Source of the DNA: Lachnotalea glycerini
GTDB taxonomy: Bacteria > Bacillota > Clostridia > Lachnospirales > Lachnospiraceae
Assembly (NCBI RefSeq): GCF_003201285.1
Contig: NZ_QICS01000001.1
Location: 24,678 to 88,677 of the forward strand
Length of the DNA stretch: 64,000 bases
Direction of reading: 5' to 3'
Every line of letters starts with the position of its first letter. Positions within the stretch are counted from its first letter, which is position 1. The notes beneath the pieces were generated by a model. It searched no databases. It worked only from the letters and a program-made list of their open reading frames with translations, and was not told the origin of the DNA. This document shows, piece by piece, positions 9,673 to 17,742 of the stretch. The translations under genes were made by a program, and so were the position numbers.

Positions 9673-9693
9673 AAACAAAAGGGGTGAAAGTGT

Positions 9694-10485
9694 ATGAAGA
9701 TTGGCTTGGCTCAAATGGATGTTGTTTGGGAAAAAAAAGAGGAAAATATCTTAAAGGCTGAAAAAATAATAGGAGAAGCAGCAAAGGCTAAGATAGACTA
9801 CTTACTGTTTCCTGAAATGAGTTTTACTGGATTTTCTATGAATACAGCTTTCATTGGTGAAAGTAAACTGGAGTTAAAAACAATAGGTATCCTTTCTGAT
9901 TTTGCTAAAAAGAATCAAATATGGCTTGGCTTTGGCTATGTGGAAAAGGGTTTTGATAAGGCACTAAATCGATTTGCTATAATAAATCGATTGGGACAAG
10001 TAGTTGCAGATTATGCAAAGATTCATCCTTTTTCCTATGGAGAAGAAAGTAATTATTATACAGGAGGAAAAGAAATCGAATTTTGTGTCGTAGAGGAATT
10101 TACAACAACCCCCTTTATCTGCTATGACTTAAGATTTCCCGAAATCTTTCAAATTGCTTCTAAGCATTCACAGCTTATTACTGTGGCGGCGAATTGGCCA
10201 ATTGAAAGAAGAGAGCATTGGCTGACTCTTTTAAGAGCAAGAGCAATTGAAAATCAATGCTACATAGCAGGAGTAAATAGAGTCGGATGCGGAAATGATA
10301 TTTTATATGGGGGTGATTCCATAATTGTTAATCCGTATGGAGAAATTATCTCATTTAATATAGAAGAAGGATTAATCAGTGCAGAGATTGATAAAGAAAT
10401 CGTCTTAAAATATAGAGAAAGCTTTCACTTAAAAAAAGACCGGAGAGAAGAACTGTATCAGAATCTAGGACGGCTTCCATGTTAA
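9694..10485 (+). CDS. Carbon-nitrogen hydrolase (nitrilase superfamily amidase)
   Basis: This is a 263-residue single-domain member of the nitrilase superfamily with the full catalytic triad: Glu41 in LFPEMSFTG, Lys109 in YAKIHPF and Cys143 in ICYDLRFPE. The closest characterised type by motif and size is omega-amidase (YafV/Nit2), which hydrolyses alpha-ketoglutaramate or related amides, but the substrate cannot be told from sequence. AGGGGTG precedes the ATG, and the gene likely shares a transcript with the aminopeptidase upstream. Its 3' end overlaps the reverse-strand AP2-like gene by 21 bases. Confidence 0.92.
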   Translation: MKIGLAQMDVVWEKKEENILKAEKIIGEAAKAKIDYLLFPEMSFTGFSMNTAFIGESKLELKTIGILSDFAKKNQIWLGFGYVEKGFDKALNRFAIINRLGQVVADYAKIHPFSYGEESNYYTGGKEIEFCVVEEFTTTPFICYDLRFPEIFQIASKHSQLITVAANWPIERREHWLTLLRARAIENQCYIAGVNRVGCGNDILYGGDSIIVNPYGEIISFNIEEGLISAEIDKEIVLKYRESFHLKKDRREELYQNLGRLPC

Positions 10486-11262
10486 AAGCTTTTTCGATAT
10501 TTTAATATTACTATAGATTTCTGCATAATTTTTTGCAGTGATATCGAGTATATAGTTGGTTTGGTAATTTTTATCCAAGCCAGCTTTTTTTATGATATCA
10601 ACCGCCTTATTATATGCAATTGCAGCCATAATTTCAGAATTATATATACCAACAATAAAGTTGCCATTGATATGTATTTTGGTTTGATAAAGTGTATAAT
10701 TACCTCGTCTTATTTTTTCTACACCATAGTATTTATTGATAATAATGATATTATGGTATCTGTAATCGTTGAAATCATTGTTTGCAAATAAATAATCCTT
10801 GCCTGGTATAGCATAACTTTTTATACCATATCTCGATAAAATATTTACCTGCATTCCATAATCAGCTACAAAAAGATGGCCTTGACGTTTCATTATTTTG
10901 TGACTGGAATAATAGAATAAATCGTCGATATCAAATTTTAATTCTAATTTGTTGCTTAAATAGTAGGAAAAATAATTCTTCCTTAAATAAATTGGGGTCT
11001 TAATATAGAGGTTATTATCTCTAAAATTTATCAAACATACCCATTTATGGAAATTTAATGTATTTTTTTTTGATGAATAGGAAATAATTGTTAAAGAATC
11101 ATCTAAAAGTATTTGAGAAGCTTCTAAATAAGCCCTATGTGCCAGTGATTCCTCAGAAAAGCTGCCAAGGCTGATGTGTTTGCTTTTATAGGTAATAGAA
11201 GAACGATAATACTTTGTACCGTCTTTTTTATATGCGGTATAAACACCAGGTAACGTTAACAT
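10465..11262 (-). CDS. Protein with two AP2-like DNA-binding domains
   Basis: The 265-residue protein has an AP2/ERF-like module at about residues 6-50 (GVYTAYKKDG, then LGSFSEESLAHRAY) and a second at about 179-228 (YGVEKIRRGNYTLYQTKI, then AAIAYNKAVDI). The middle (about 110-175) resembles the shape of an HNH homing endonuclease core, including NNDFNDYRYHNI, but the catalytic histidines are not evident. AP2 modules in bacteria are mostly found in homing endonucleases and integrases. This stand-alone copy may be a domesticated DNA-binding protein. GGAGGAG lies before the ATG. Its 3' end overlaps the converging amidase gene. Function unknown. Confidence 0.65.
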   Translation of the reverse strand: MLTLPGVYTAYKKDGTKYYRSSITYKSKHISLGSFSEESLAHRAYLEASQILLDDSLTIISYSSKKNTLNFHKWVCLINFRDNNLYIKTPIYLRKNYFSYYLSNKLELKFDIDDLFYYSSHKIMKRQGHLFVADYGMQVNILSRYGIKSYAIPGKDYLFANNDFNDYRYHNIIIINKYYGVEKIRRGNYTLYQTKIHINGNFIVGIYNSEIMAAIAYNKAVDIIKKAGLDKNYQTNYILDITAKNYAEIYSNIKISKKLLTWKPS

Positions 11263-11304
11263 AACTCCTCCATAAAGCTATTTTTATAAGTATTGATAAG
11301 AAAC

Positions 11305-11313
11305 ATTATATCA
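11305..11313 (-). promoter_or_regulatory. Candidate extended -10 promoter of the AP2-like gene
   Basis: On the minus strand TGATATAAT, an extended -10 element, lies about 45 bases before the start codon at 11262. No good -35 match is seen. The rest of the 394-base region 11263-11656 is extremely AT-rich and contains only this site and the promoter at 11577. Confidence 0.35.
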
Positions 11314-11576
11314 TATCTTATTCCCAAAAAGAGTCAGGATAGGGGTGAAAATCTATTTTTTATTAAAATATTAAAACTTTTCAGGCATAAACGGTATACA
11401 AATTAAAAAAAGTGTAAAAAATAATTAATAACTTTTTAACATATGCATAAAATTTGTATTGGTATTTTTTGGATAATATAGATAAAATAGTAATTTAAAA
11501 TTTATCTATTATTACATTATATTATAAATAAAATAAAAAAATTAAAAGAATAATTGCCAAATATGATTAATAGTTA

Positions 11577-11605
11577 TTGACACTATAAATAGTTTTTAAT
11601 ATAAT
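11577..11605 (+). promoter_or_regulatory. Perfect-consensus sigma-A promoter of the cell wall hydrolase gene
   Basis: TTGACA (11577-11582), 17 bases, then TATAAT (11600-11605), followed by the GGAG-preceded ATG at 11657. Both hexamers and the spacing match the consensus exactly. Confidence 0.75.
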
Positions 11606-11656
11606 GCTAATCATGTTCGGACATTGAAATCAAATAATAAGAAAAGAGGAGTATGT

Positions 11657-12427
11657 ATGCTAGGAATACGTTCATTTCTTCAAGGCGTGTATAAAATGCT
11701 GACTAAGCTTACGAAAAAAAATTATAGAAGCTGTGCAATAGTTATGGCTGGTACTGTAGCAATTGCAGTTATAGCATTTAATTCCACCTCCTTTGGAGGC
11801 AGCGGAAAGAATAAAACCACGACTTTAAGAAATGTATTGACATCAGAAGATGATTCTGATGAAGAAGAGACAGATACCCAAGCAAAAATACAAGCCGGAA
11901 TCGAAGAGGTGTTATCAACTATAGAGAATTCAGCGGAATTTTCGAAAAATCAGAACATAATCTGTTCTGTTATGTCACATGAAGCAGCTGAAGAGAACAT
12001 AGAAGTAAACACGAGTGAGACAGTGCCCAAAATTGAGCTATCCAGTACAGACTATAATGCATTGCTTAGAATAGTTGAAGCGGAAGCTACCGGAGAAGAT
12101 TTAAAAGGAAAAATTTTAGTTGGAAATGTGATAATGAATAGAGTCAGCAGTGATCAGTTTCCCGATACAGTTGAGGAAGTTATCTTGCAAAAGGTAGAGG
12201 GACATGTTCAGTTTTCACCTACAGCAGACGGAAGATATCAAAATGTACAGATAACCGATGAGACTGTAGAAGCTGTAGACCATGTGTTAGCTGGTGAAGA
12301 TTATTCACAGGGTGCGTTGTTTTTTTCTGCCAGAGATAAGGCAGATCCAGACAATATGAGTTGGTTTGATAATAATTTAAAATGGCTGTTTATTTATGGA
12401 GGTCATGAGTTTTACACTCTATATTAA
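11657..12427 (+). CDS. SleB-type cell wall hydrolase, membrane anchored
   Basis: The protein has 256 residues from the chosen start. One hydrophobic segment near residues 28-45 (signal anchor) is followed by an acidic linker. The C-terminal Hydrolase_2 (SleB) domain covers about residues 132-256: YNALLRIVEAEATGE with the likely catalytic glutamate, ILVGNVIMNRV, VQFSPTADGRY and GGHEFYTLY. SleB-family enzymes cleave peptidoglycan, classically in spore cortex germination. This one lacks the peptidoglycan-binding domain of SleB, and its consensus housekeeping promoter points to vegetative use. The ATG at 11657 has AGAGGA at good spacing; an in-frame TTG at 11624 has no ribosome binding site. Confidence 0.87.
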   Translation: MLGIRSFLQGVYKMLTKLTKKNYRSCAIVMAGTVAIAVIAFNSTSFGGSGKNKTTTLRNVLTSEDDSDEEETDTQAKIQAGIEEVLSTIENSAEFSKNQNIICSVMSHEAAEENIEVNTSETVPKIELSSTDYNALLRIVEAEATGEDLKGKILVGNVIMNRVSSDQFPDTVEEVILQKVEGHVQFSPTADGRYQNVQITDETVEAVDHVLAGEDYSQGALFFSARDKADPDNMSWFDNNLKWLFIYGGHEFYTLY

Positions 12428-12461
12428 TAATCTAGAAATACAGTGCGATTTTAAAATAAGC

Positions 12462-12490
12462 TTGTAGTGTAAAACAAGGTATGTTATAAT
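12462..12490 (+). promoter_or_regulatory. Sigma-A promoter of thrC
   Basis: TTGTAG (12462-12467) and a perfect TATAAT (12485-12490) are 17 bases apart. Transcription would begin near 12497, which places the upstream in-frame TTG at 12494 outside the message and supports the thrC start at 12551. Confidence 0.6.
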
Positions 12491-12550
12491 TTTTTGCAGT
12501 GGACATTGAACTTGTATGTAAAAGATTATAGAAAAGGAATGATAGATATT

Positions 12551-14038
12551 ATGGAATTACTTTATAAAAGCACAAGAAGTGAAAGTAAAACAGTTACAGC
12601 TTCACAAGCTATTCTAAAAGGTTTGGCGGAGGATGGAGGATTATTTGTACCTACAAGCATTCCGCAGCTTGATAAAAGCATTGTAGAATTATCTAAAATG
12701 ACTTATCAGGAACTGGCTTTTGAAGTTATGAAGTTATTTTTTACTGACTTTACAGAGGAAGAGTTAAAAGCGTGTATTAATAAAGCCTATGATGCGAAAT
12801 TTGATACAGAAGAGATTACCCCTATTGTAAAGGCTGACGGAGCATATTATTTAGAGTTATTTCATGGTGCTACCATTGCGTTTAAGGATATGGCTTTGTC
12901 AATTTTGCCACATTTATTGACTACCGCAGCCAAGAAGAATCAGGTTAAGAATGAAATAGTAATACTAACAGCAACATCAGGAGATACTGGGAAAGCTGCT
13001 TTAGCAGGTTTTGCAGATGTTCCTGGTACAAAGATTATAGTATTTTATCCTAAGGATGGAGTAAGTCCGATACAGGAAAAGCAGATGATTACACAAAAGG
13101 GTGAAAATACTTTTGTTGTAGGAATTAATGGTAATTTTGATGATGCGCAAACTGGTGTAAAAGCAATATTTAACAATAAAGGATTAGCAGATGAAATGAA
13201 TCAATCAGGGTATCAGTTTTCTTCAGCTAATTCAATTAATATTGGAAGACTAATACCTCAGGTGGTTTATTATGTATATGCATATTCAAGATTATTAGCA
13301 AATGAAGAGATTTGCGAAAATGAAAGAATAAATGTAGTAGTACCTACAGGCAATTTTGGTAATATACTAGCTGCTTATTATGCTAAAAATATGGGATTAC
13401 CGATTGATAAGTTGATTTGCGCATCGAATGATAATAAAGTCTTGTATGACTTTTTTATAACAGGAGAATATAATCGTAATCGAGACTTTATATTAACATC
13501 TTCACCATCAATGGATATTTTGATATCCAGTAATTTGGAAAGACTGATTTATAAAATTGCAGATTGTGATGCAAATAAAAATCATGAATTAATGTCAGCA
13601 TTGAGCAAAAATGGCAAATATGAAATTACAGAAGAGATGAAGTCTCAATTGGTTGATTTTTATGGAAATTATGCGACAGAGGAAGAAACGGCTCAGGTAA
13701 TCAAGCAGATATATCAGGATACCAATTATATTATTGATACACATACAGCAGTTGCTGCCTGTGTTTACAAGAAGTACAAAACTGATAAAAAGGATAAGAC
13801 AAAAACAATTGTGGTATCCACTGCAAGTCCATATAAATTTACAAGAAGTGTTATGTGTGCCATAGATAACAAATATAGTTCAATGTCTGATTTTGATTTG
13901 GTGGATGAACTTAACAAAATCTCAGGAGTAGAAGTACCACAGGCAATTGAAGATATTAGAAGTGCAAAAATTCTTCATAATACTGTTTGTGAAGTGGTCG
14001 AAATGCAGAAAGTGGTAAAAGAATTTCTGGAAATGTAG
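12551..14038 (+). CDS. thrC: Threonine synthase
   Basis: ThrC converts O-phosphohomoserine to threonine with pyridoxal phosphate. The 495-residue protein has the N-terminal motif LYKSTRS, then AILKGLAEDGGLFVP, the PLP lysine in FHGATIAFKDMAL, TSGDTGKAAL, and a glycine-rich phosphate loop VPTGNFGNILAAY. The length and motifs place it in the long, E. coli-like class. The start at 12551 gives the usual MELLYKSTRS beginning. An ATG at 12539 directly abuts the AAAAGGA sequence, and a TTG at 12494 lies before the predicted transcription start. The gene stands alone with its own promoter and terminator. Confidence 0.95.
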   Translation: MELLYKSTRSESKTVTASQAILKGLAEDGGLFVPTSIPQLDKSIVELSKMTYQELAFEVMKLFFTDFTEEELKACINKAYDAKFDTEEITPIVKADGAYYLELFHGATIAFKDMALSILPHLLTTAAKKNQVKNEIVILTATSGDTGKAALAGFADVPGTKIIVFYPKDGVSPIQEKQMITQKGENTFVVGINGNFDDAQTGVKAIFNNKGLADEMNQSGYQFSSANSINIGRLIPQVVYYVYAYSRLLANEEICENERINVVVPTGNFGNILAAYYAKNMGLPIDKLICASNDNKVLYDFFITGEYNRNRDFILTSSPSMDILISSNLERLIYKIADCDANKNHELMSALSKNGKYEITEEMKSQLVDFYGNYATEEETAQVIKQIYQDTNYIIDTHTAVAACVYKKYKTDKKDKTKTIVVSTASPYKFTRSVMCAIDNKYSSMSDFDLVDELNKISGVEVPQAIEDIRSAKILHNTVCEVVEMQKVVKEFLEM

Positions 14039-14040
14039 AT

Positions 14041-14099
14041 CATACATATAGAGAAAAAAAAGGAAAGCTTTGGCTTTCTTTTTTTTCTCTATATGTATG
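14041..14099. terminator. Strong bidirectional terminator between thrC and the CheX-like gene
   Basis: A near-perfect palindrome: CATACATATAGAGAAAAAAA at 14041-14060 pairs with its complement ending at 14099, and GGAAAGC/GCTTTC forms the inner stem. It separates two convergent genes and has A and T tracts suited to both directions. Confidence 0.88.
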
Positions 14100-14149
14100 A
14101 ACAGGCTAAAACCTATAATAATCATTGAAAAATACATTAATTCTCCAAA

Positions 14150-15046
14150 TTATTGATCTAATAAAACAAACATTACATTTACTGTACCAAATGTAAATTG
14201 AATAGGAATGTAGTAAATAGGAGCCTCTGGCACAAATAATACATCATTCTCTGTAAGAGTTGGCTGTAAATAAAGAGTTTTTGCATTGTCGTTAGACACA
14301 TTTACTGCAAATAGTCCATTATTTAGATTAATGAAATCCTCCATAGAGGATCTAACATATGCGTCATTGACTTTATAATCCTCTCCTACATACCTGGAGG
14401 CAAAAGAGATAAGAGTACTTTCATCCATGTCCATAGCAGTATGTAAGGAAAAATCACCGGTTATCTTTTGAGATACACACCAAGTGATAGGATATGCACC
14501 AATTTTGACAATAGGAAAAGGAGTAAAATCATTTCCGACAAATCGGATAATATTATTAAATAGTAAAATAATGTAACAATAGAGCATTTCCTTTAAATCA
14601 TCATTAACTTCATCAAACTCAAAAAACTCTCGTATTAGAGCATTAACCTTGTTACTTTGTTCATTTGCAAAGTCTAAATCGGTGAGTTCAAAACGAGACT
14701 GATACTCTATCATAGAAGCTTGAAACTCTTCCATAGTTAAATATCCTTTATCGACGAGAGTTTGACTAAGAAGGAGAAAATCAGGGGTTTGTTCATTCAA
14801 CAGTATATCTACCTGCTGCTTTGTTAAAAAACCTTCCTCAATAGCAATTTCACCAAAACGTTTGTCTACTTGAGTTTGTTTAACATGAACAAATTCTACT
14901 TCTTCGACCGTCATGAAGCCTCGATGAATTGCTAAGACGCCAAGCTTAAGATGAATATCTTGCTTGCATTGAATTGCATCTATTAGTTGTTCGGGGGTAA
15001 CTAATTCTTTATTGAGCAGATAGTTACCAAAAAACTGAGCGTACAT
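14150..15046 (-). CDS. Four-repeat MshEN-like plus CheX-like protein
   Basis: The 298-residue protein begins with four repeats of about 23 residues (near 5-29, 35-57, 64-86 and 92-116) of the form G-x-x-L-x3-G-x-LT-x-EQ-x4-L-x2-Q, such as FGEIAIEEGFLTKQQVDILL. These resemble the MshEN c-di-GMP-binding repeat. The C-terminal part (about 150-298) looks like a CheX phosphatase domain, with DFIN at 237-240 and Gly244 matching the ExxN-x3-G motif except that Asp replaces Glu. Its ATG overlaps the stop of the CheY gene (TAATG) with AAAGGAGG before it, so the pair is translationally coupled. Dephosphorylation of the partner CheY under c-di-GMP control is an inference. Confidence 0.6.
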   Translation of the reverse strand: MYAQFFGNYLLNKELVTPEQLIDAIQCKQDIHLKLGVLAIHRGFMTVEEVEFVHVKQTQVDKRFGEIAIEEGFLTKQQVDILLNEQTPDFLLLSQTLVDKGYLTMEEFQASMIEYQSRFELTDLDFANEQSNKVNALIREFFEFDEVNDDLKEMLYCYIILLFNNIIRFVGNDFTPFPIVKIGAYPITWCVSQKITGDFSLHTAMDMDESTLISFASRYVGEDYKVNDAYVRSSMEDFINLNNGLFAVNVSNDNAKTLYLQPTLTENDVLFVPEAPIYYIPIQFTFGTVNVMFVLLDQ

Positions 15047-15432
15047 TAATTTCCTCCTTTTACAGACAAATATTTCTCTATAACATTCACAACCGTACAC
15101 GTATCAAAAGGTTTTTGAAGAAAATCGTGAGCACCGGCAAAAATAGCATCCTTTAAATATTGTTGAGTACCAACAGAAGAAAACATTATAATGTAAGCCA
15201 TCGGATCATAATGCATTATTTCATTAATAGCTTCTATACCAGTTTTGTTTGGCATTATAATATCTAGAAAGACAATATCAGGTTGATGTTCTTTATATGC
15301 ATCAATCGCTTCTTGACCACTTGCAACTTCGAGAATAGAAGAACATTCATTAGCTGTAAAGAAATCTTTCATTTGTTTTCTAAATAAGATGGAATCATCA
15401 CATATCAGTACTTTTAACCCATTTAAATTCAT
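15046..15432 (-). CDS. CheY-like single-domain response regulator
   Basis: The 128-residue protein is a receiver domain with no output domain. The acidic pair is Asp12-Asp13, the phosphoacceptor Asp57 (IVFLDIIMP), with a Ser at 85-86 and Lys107 in LQKPF, so all catalytic residues are intact. It is coupled to the downstream CheX-like gene, which suggests the latter controls its phosphorylation. No chemotaxis kinase gene is nearby. The GGAGG before the ATG is strong. It may act on motility, given the soluble chemoreceptor encoded 1 kb away, but this is not shown by sequence. Confidence 0.93.
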   Translation of the reverse strand: MNLNGLKVLICDDSILFRKQMKDFFTANECSSILEVASGQEAIDAYKEHQPDIVFLDIIMPNKTGIEAINEIMHYDPMAYIIMFSSVGTQQYLKDAIFAGAHDFLQKPFDTCTVVNVIEKYLSVKGGN

Positions 15433-15591
15433 ATCAATTCCTCCTATTTTTACATAGTATTTTTATAATTATACATTTTTTATTCTTATTTTACAACAAA
15501 TATGGGAATGTTTCAACGTATATAAAAAATAAAAGTATTAAATTATTCGAAAATAATAATAAAGTTGAAACTTTATAAATCATTTTAACTA

Positions 15592-15620
15592 TTGTAAATG
15601 TAAAAGAATGTGGGTATAAT
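15592..15620 (+). promoter_or_regulatory. Sigma-A promoter of the 115-residue membrane protein gene
   Basis: TTGTAA (15592-15597), 17 bases, then a perfect TATAAT (15615-15620). The start codon at 15666 follows about 45 bases later with CGGAGGA before it. Confidence 0.6.
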
Positions 15621-15665
15621 CTAATTAGCTAATACAAAATTAATCATTAACACGGAGGAACGATT

Positions 15666-16013
15666 ATGGAATTTGGGGGCTTGATTGATGTTATTATACT
15701 AGCGTGTGGGAGCTATATGTTGTATTCTGCCTATCTAATGAAGACAAAGGGTGAATTGAAAGCAGGATGGCTGGTGAGCAAGAATATTAATCTTGAAAAA
15801 AGTAAGGATATTCCCGGATATATACATTATATGTATCCTAAGGTACTGGTTTTTTCTATTTGCACTATTTTTTATGGTATGATTGGTGTTTATAGTACTT
15901 ATATCAATACTTTAGGTTTGATACAAACCATAACGTTTTTTACATTTTTTATAATTGTAATATGGTTTGCTTATGTTTCTACTAAGGCCAGTAAAAATTA
16001 CTTGTCTGTATAA
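15666..16013 (+). CDS. Small three-helix membrane protein of unknown function
   Basis: The 115-residue protein has three predicted membrane segments, near residues 5-24 (ILACGSYMLYSAYLM), 58-78 (VLVFSICTIFYGMIGVY) and 88-107 (FFTFFIIVIWFAYVS), with a short charged loop between the first two. I do not recognise a family. CGGAGGA lies before the ATG and the gene has its own promoter. It stands between the divergent CheY gene and a soluble chemoreceptor gene, but no functional link is evident. Confidence 0.7.
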   Translation: MEFGGLIDVIILACGSYMLYSAYLMKTKGELKAGWLVSKNINLEKSKDIPGYIHYMYPKVLVFSICTIFYGMIGVYSTYINTLGLIQTITFFTFFIIVIWFAYVSTKASKNYLSV

Positions 16014-16112
16014 AGGCTCTTCTTAATTTACTAGATGTCGTTTGCGTATTGGTTAACTAAATTCACAAAAGAGATTTATTAAAATTTATTAAACATAAAG
16101 GAGTATAAATAA

Positions 16113-16949
16113 ATGGGAGATCAAAATATTATTATTGAGAAGCTGGTAGAAGCATTTAAGAATTTACAACCGTATTTGAAGATACTTTTTGAAAGTGAGG
16201 TTTCGGTTGCAATAACGGATCAGGAGAAATTCGTTTATGTAAATTATTGTGATAAATTAGATTTAAAATCACAGTCTGGTGATTTGATACCAGCTGGCGG
16301 TGCGATTCGTGATGCACTTAATAATAAAAGAGAAGTTATTAAAGAAGTTCCAAAGCAAGTATATGGTACACCTTTTAAATCGTTTGCAATACCAGTCAAA
16401 GATGCAAACAATGTGATTGGAATTGTTGTTTTTGGCAAAAGTTTGGAAAAGAAAAATTCCTTAACTGGAATAACCAAAGAGGTAGTAGATTCGCTTACAG
16501 AAATGTCTGGTGCCATAAATCATATCGCCGAGGCAGTCCAGTCATTGGCATTAATGAATGAAGAACTTCTTGTAGAGAGCAACAAAACAAATGATCAGGT
16601 AGAGGAAATAAAAAATGTGGTGAAAGTGGTTGAAGCAATTGCATCACAAACAAATCTATTGGGGTTAAATGCTGCAATCGAGGCAGCAAGAGCAGGAGAA
16701 AATGGAAGAGGATTTAGTATTGTTGCTCAGGAAATAAGAAATCTTTCTAATTCCTCAAGCGAATCAATGAAAAAAATCAGAGAAGTAATTGATAATATAA
16801 CAAAATCTACACAGAGTATAAATGGTAAAATAGTACAGTTTAATGATATTTCTCAAAATCAATCTGCTTCATTAGAAGAAATGGCAGCTTCTATTACCGA
16901 GATTAATAATACTTCAAAGTTATTGGAGGATATTGGGAATAGCCTTTAG
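16113..16949 (+). CDS. Soluble chemoreceptor-like protein
   Basis: The 278-residue protein has no membrane segment. Residues 1-120 form a small PAS/Cache-like sensing domain ([14 protein letters not shown]), and the rest is a methyl-accepting signalling domain with the hairpin-tip motif [20 protein letters not shown] near 186. Size and layout match cytoplasmic receptors such as Bacillus subtilis YfmS. It would link an internal signal to CheA/CheW. Neither cheA nor cheW is in the window. AAAGGAG precedes the ATG. The signalling domain is short, with few heptads after the tip, so methylation sites may be absent. Confidence 0.88.
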   Translation: MGDQNIIIEKLVEAFKNLQPYLKILFESEVSVAITDQEKFVYVNYCDKLDLKSQSGDLIPAGGAIRDALNNKREVIKEVPKQVYGTPFKSFAIPVKDANNVIGIVVFGKSLEKKNSLTGITKEVVDSLTEMSGAINHIAEAVQSLALMNEELLVESNKTNDQVEEIKNVVKVVEAIASQTNLLGLNAAIEAARAGENGRGFSIVAQEIRNLSNSSSESMKKIREVIDNITKSTQSINGKIVQFNDISQNQSASLEEMAASITEINNTSKLLEDIGNSL

Positions 16950-17067
16950 AGCAAAACCTAATCAAGGAAGTTCTTCTCTTATTTACAATTACTTTATCAT
17001 ACCAACACACAGTTAACACAATAATACCTTATATTTAGATTATTAAAATGTAAAACGGAGGTTGCAT

Positions 17068-17742
17068 ATGGACAAAATATTAGTGGTCGATGATGAAGAT
17101 AGAATCAGAGCTATCATTAAAAAGTATGCTGAATTTGAGGGATATCAAATTGTAGAGGCTGCAAATGGCATGGAAGCTGTAGAGAAGTGTAAAAATGAGG
17201 ATTTTGATGTAATCATTTTAGATATTATGATGCCAGAATTAGATGGATTTTCTACTTGTAGAGAAATAAATAAATTTAAAAAGATACCAGTTATTATGCT
17301 TTCTGCACGAGGAGAAGAGTATGATAGGATTCATGGTTTTGAATTAGGAATCGATGATTATGTTGTAAAGCCCTTTTCACCTAGAGAATTAATGATGAGG
17401 GTAAAGGTTGTAATTTCCAGAAACTGTAAAGATAATCCTACTTCAGAAAGGGAAATATTTGTTGCAGAAGGGTTGGAGGTCGACTTTACAGGAAGAACAG
17501 TTACGATTGACGGAAAAAGGATTGACATGACTCCAAAAGAGTATGATTTATTATTTTATATGGTTAAAAATAGGAATATCGCACTTACACGAAATAAACT
17601 GATAACAGATGTATGGGGTTATGATTATTTTGGAGAGGACAGAACCCTTGATACACATGTTAAATTATTACGAAGTAGTCTTGGAGAATACCGGAAATTC
17701 GTAATAACATTAAGAGGGGTGGGATATCGATTTGAAGTATGA
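17068..17742 (+). CDS. OmpR-family response regulator
   Basis: The 224-residue protein has an N-terminal receiver domain (Asp8-Asp9, phosphoacceptor Asp52, Lys near 101 in VVKPFSP) and a C-terminal winged-helix DNA-binding domain (MTPKEYDLLFYMVKN, then RTLDTHVKLLR and GVGYRFEV). The ATG at 17068 has GGAGG 7 bases upstream; an in-frame TTG two codons earlier is poorly placed. The 3' end overlaps the histidine kinase gene by 11 bases, so they form a coupled two-component system. The target genes are unknown. Confidence 0.95.
   Translation: MDKILVVDDEDRIRAIIKKYAEFEGYQIVEAANGMEAVEKCKNEDFDVIILDIMMPELDGFSTCREINKFKKIPVIMLSARGEEYDRIHGFELGIDDYVVKPFSPRELMMRVKVVISRNCKDNPTSEREIFVAEGLEVDFTGRTVTIDGKRIDMTPKEYDLLFYMVKNRNIALTRNKLITDVWGYDYFGEDRTLDTHVKLLRSSLGEYRKFVITLRGVGYRFEV

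Noticed and set aside
11624-11656. Upstream TTG start for the cell wall hydrolase
   Set aside because: No ribosome binding site, whereas the ATG at 11657 has AGAGGA at good spacing.
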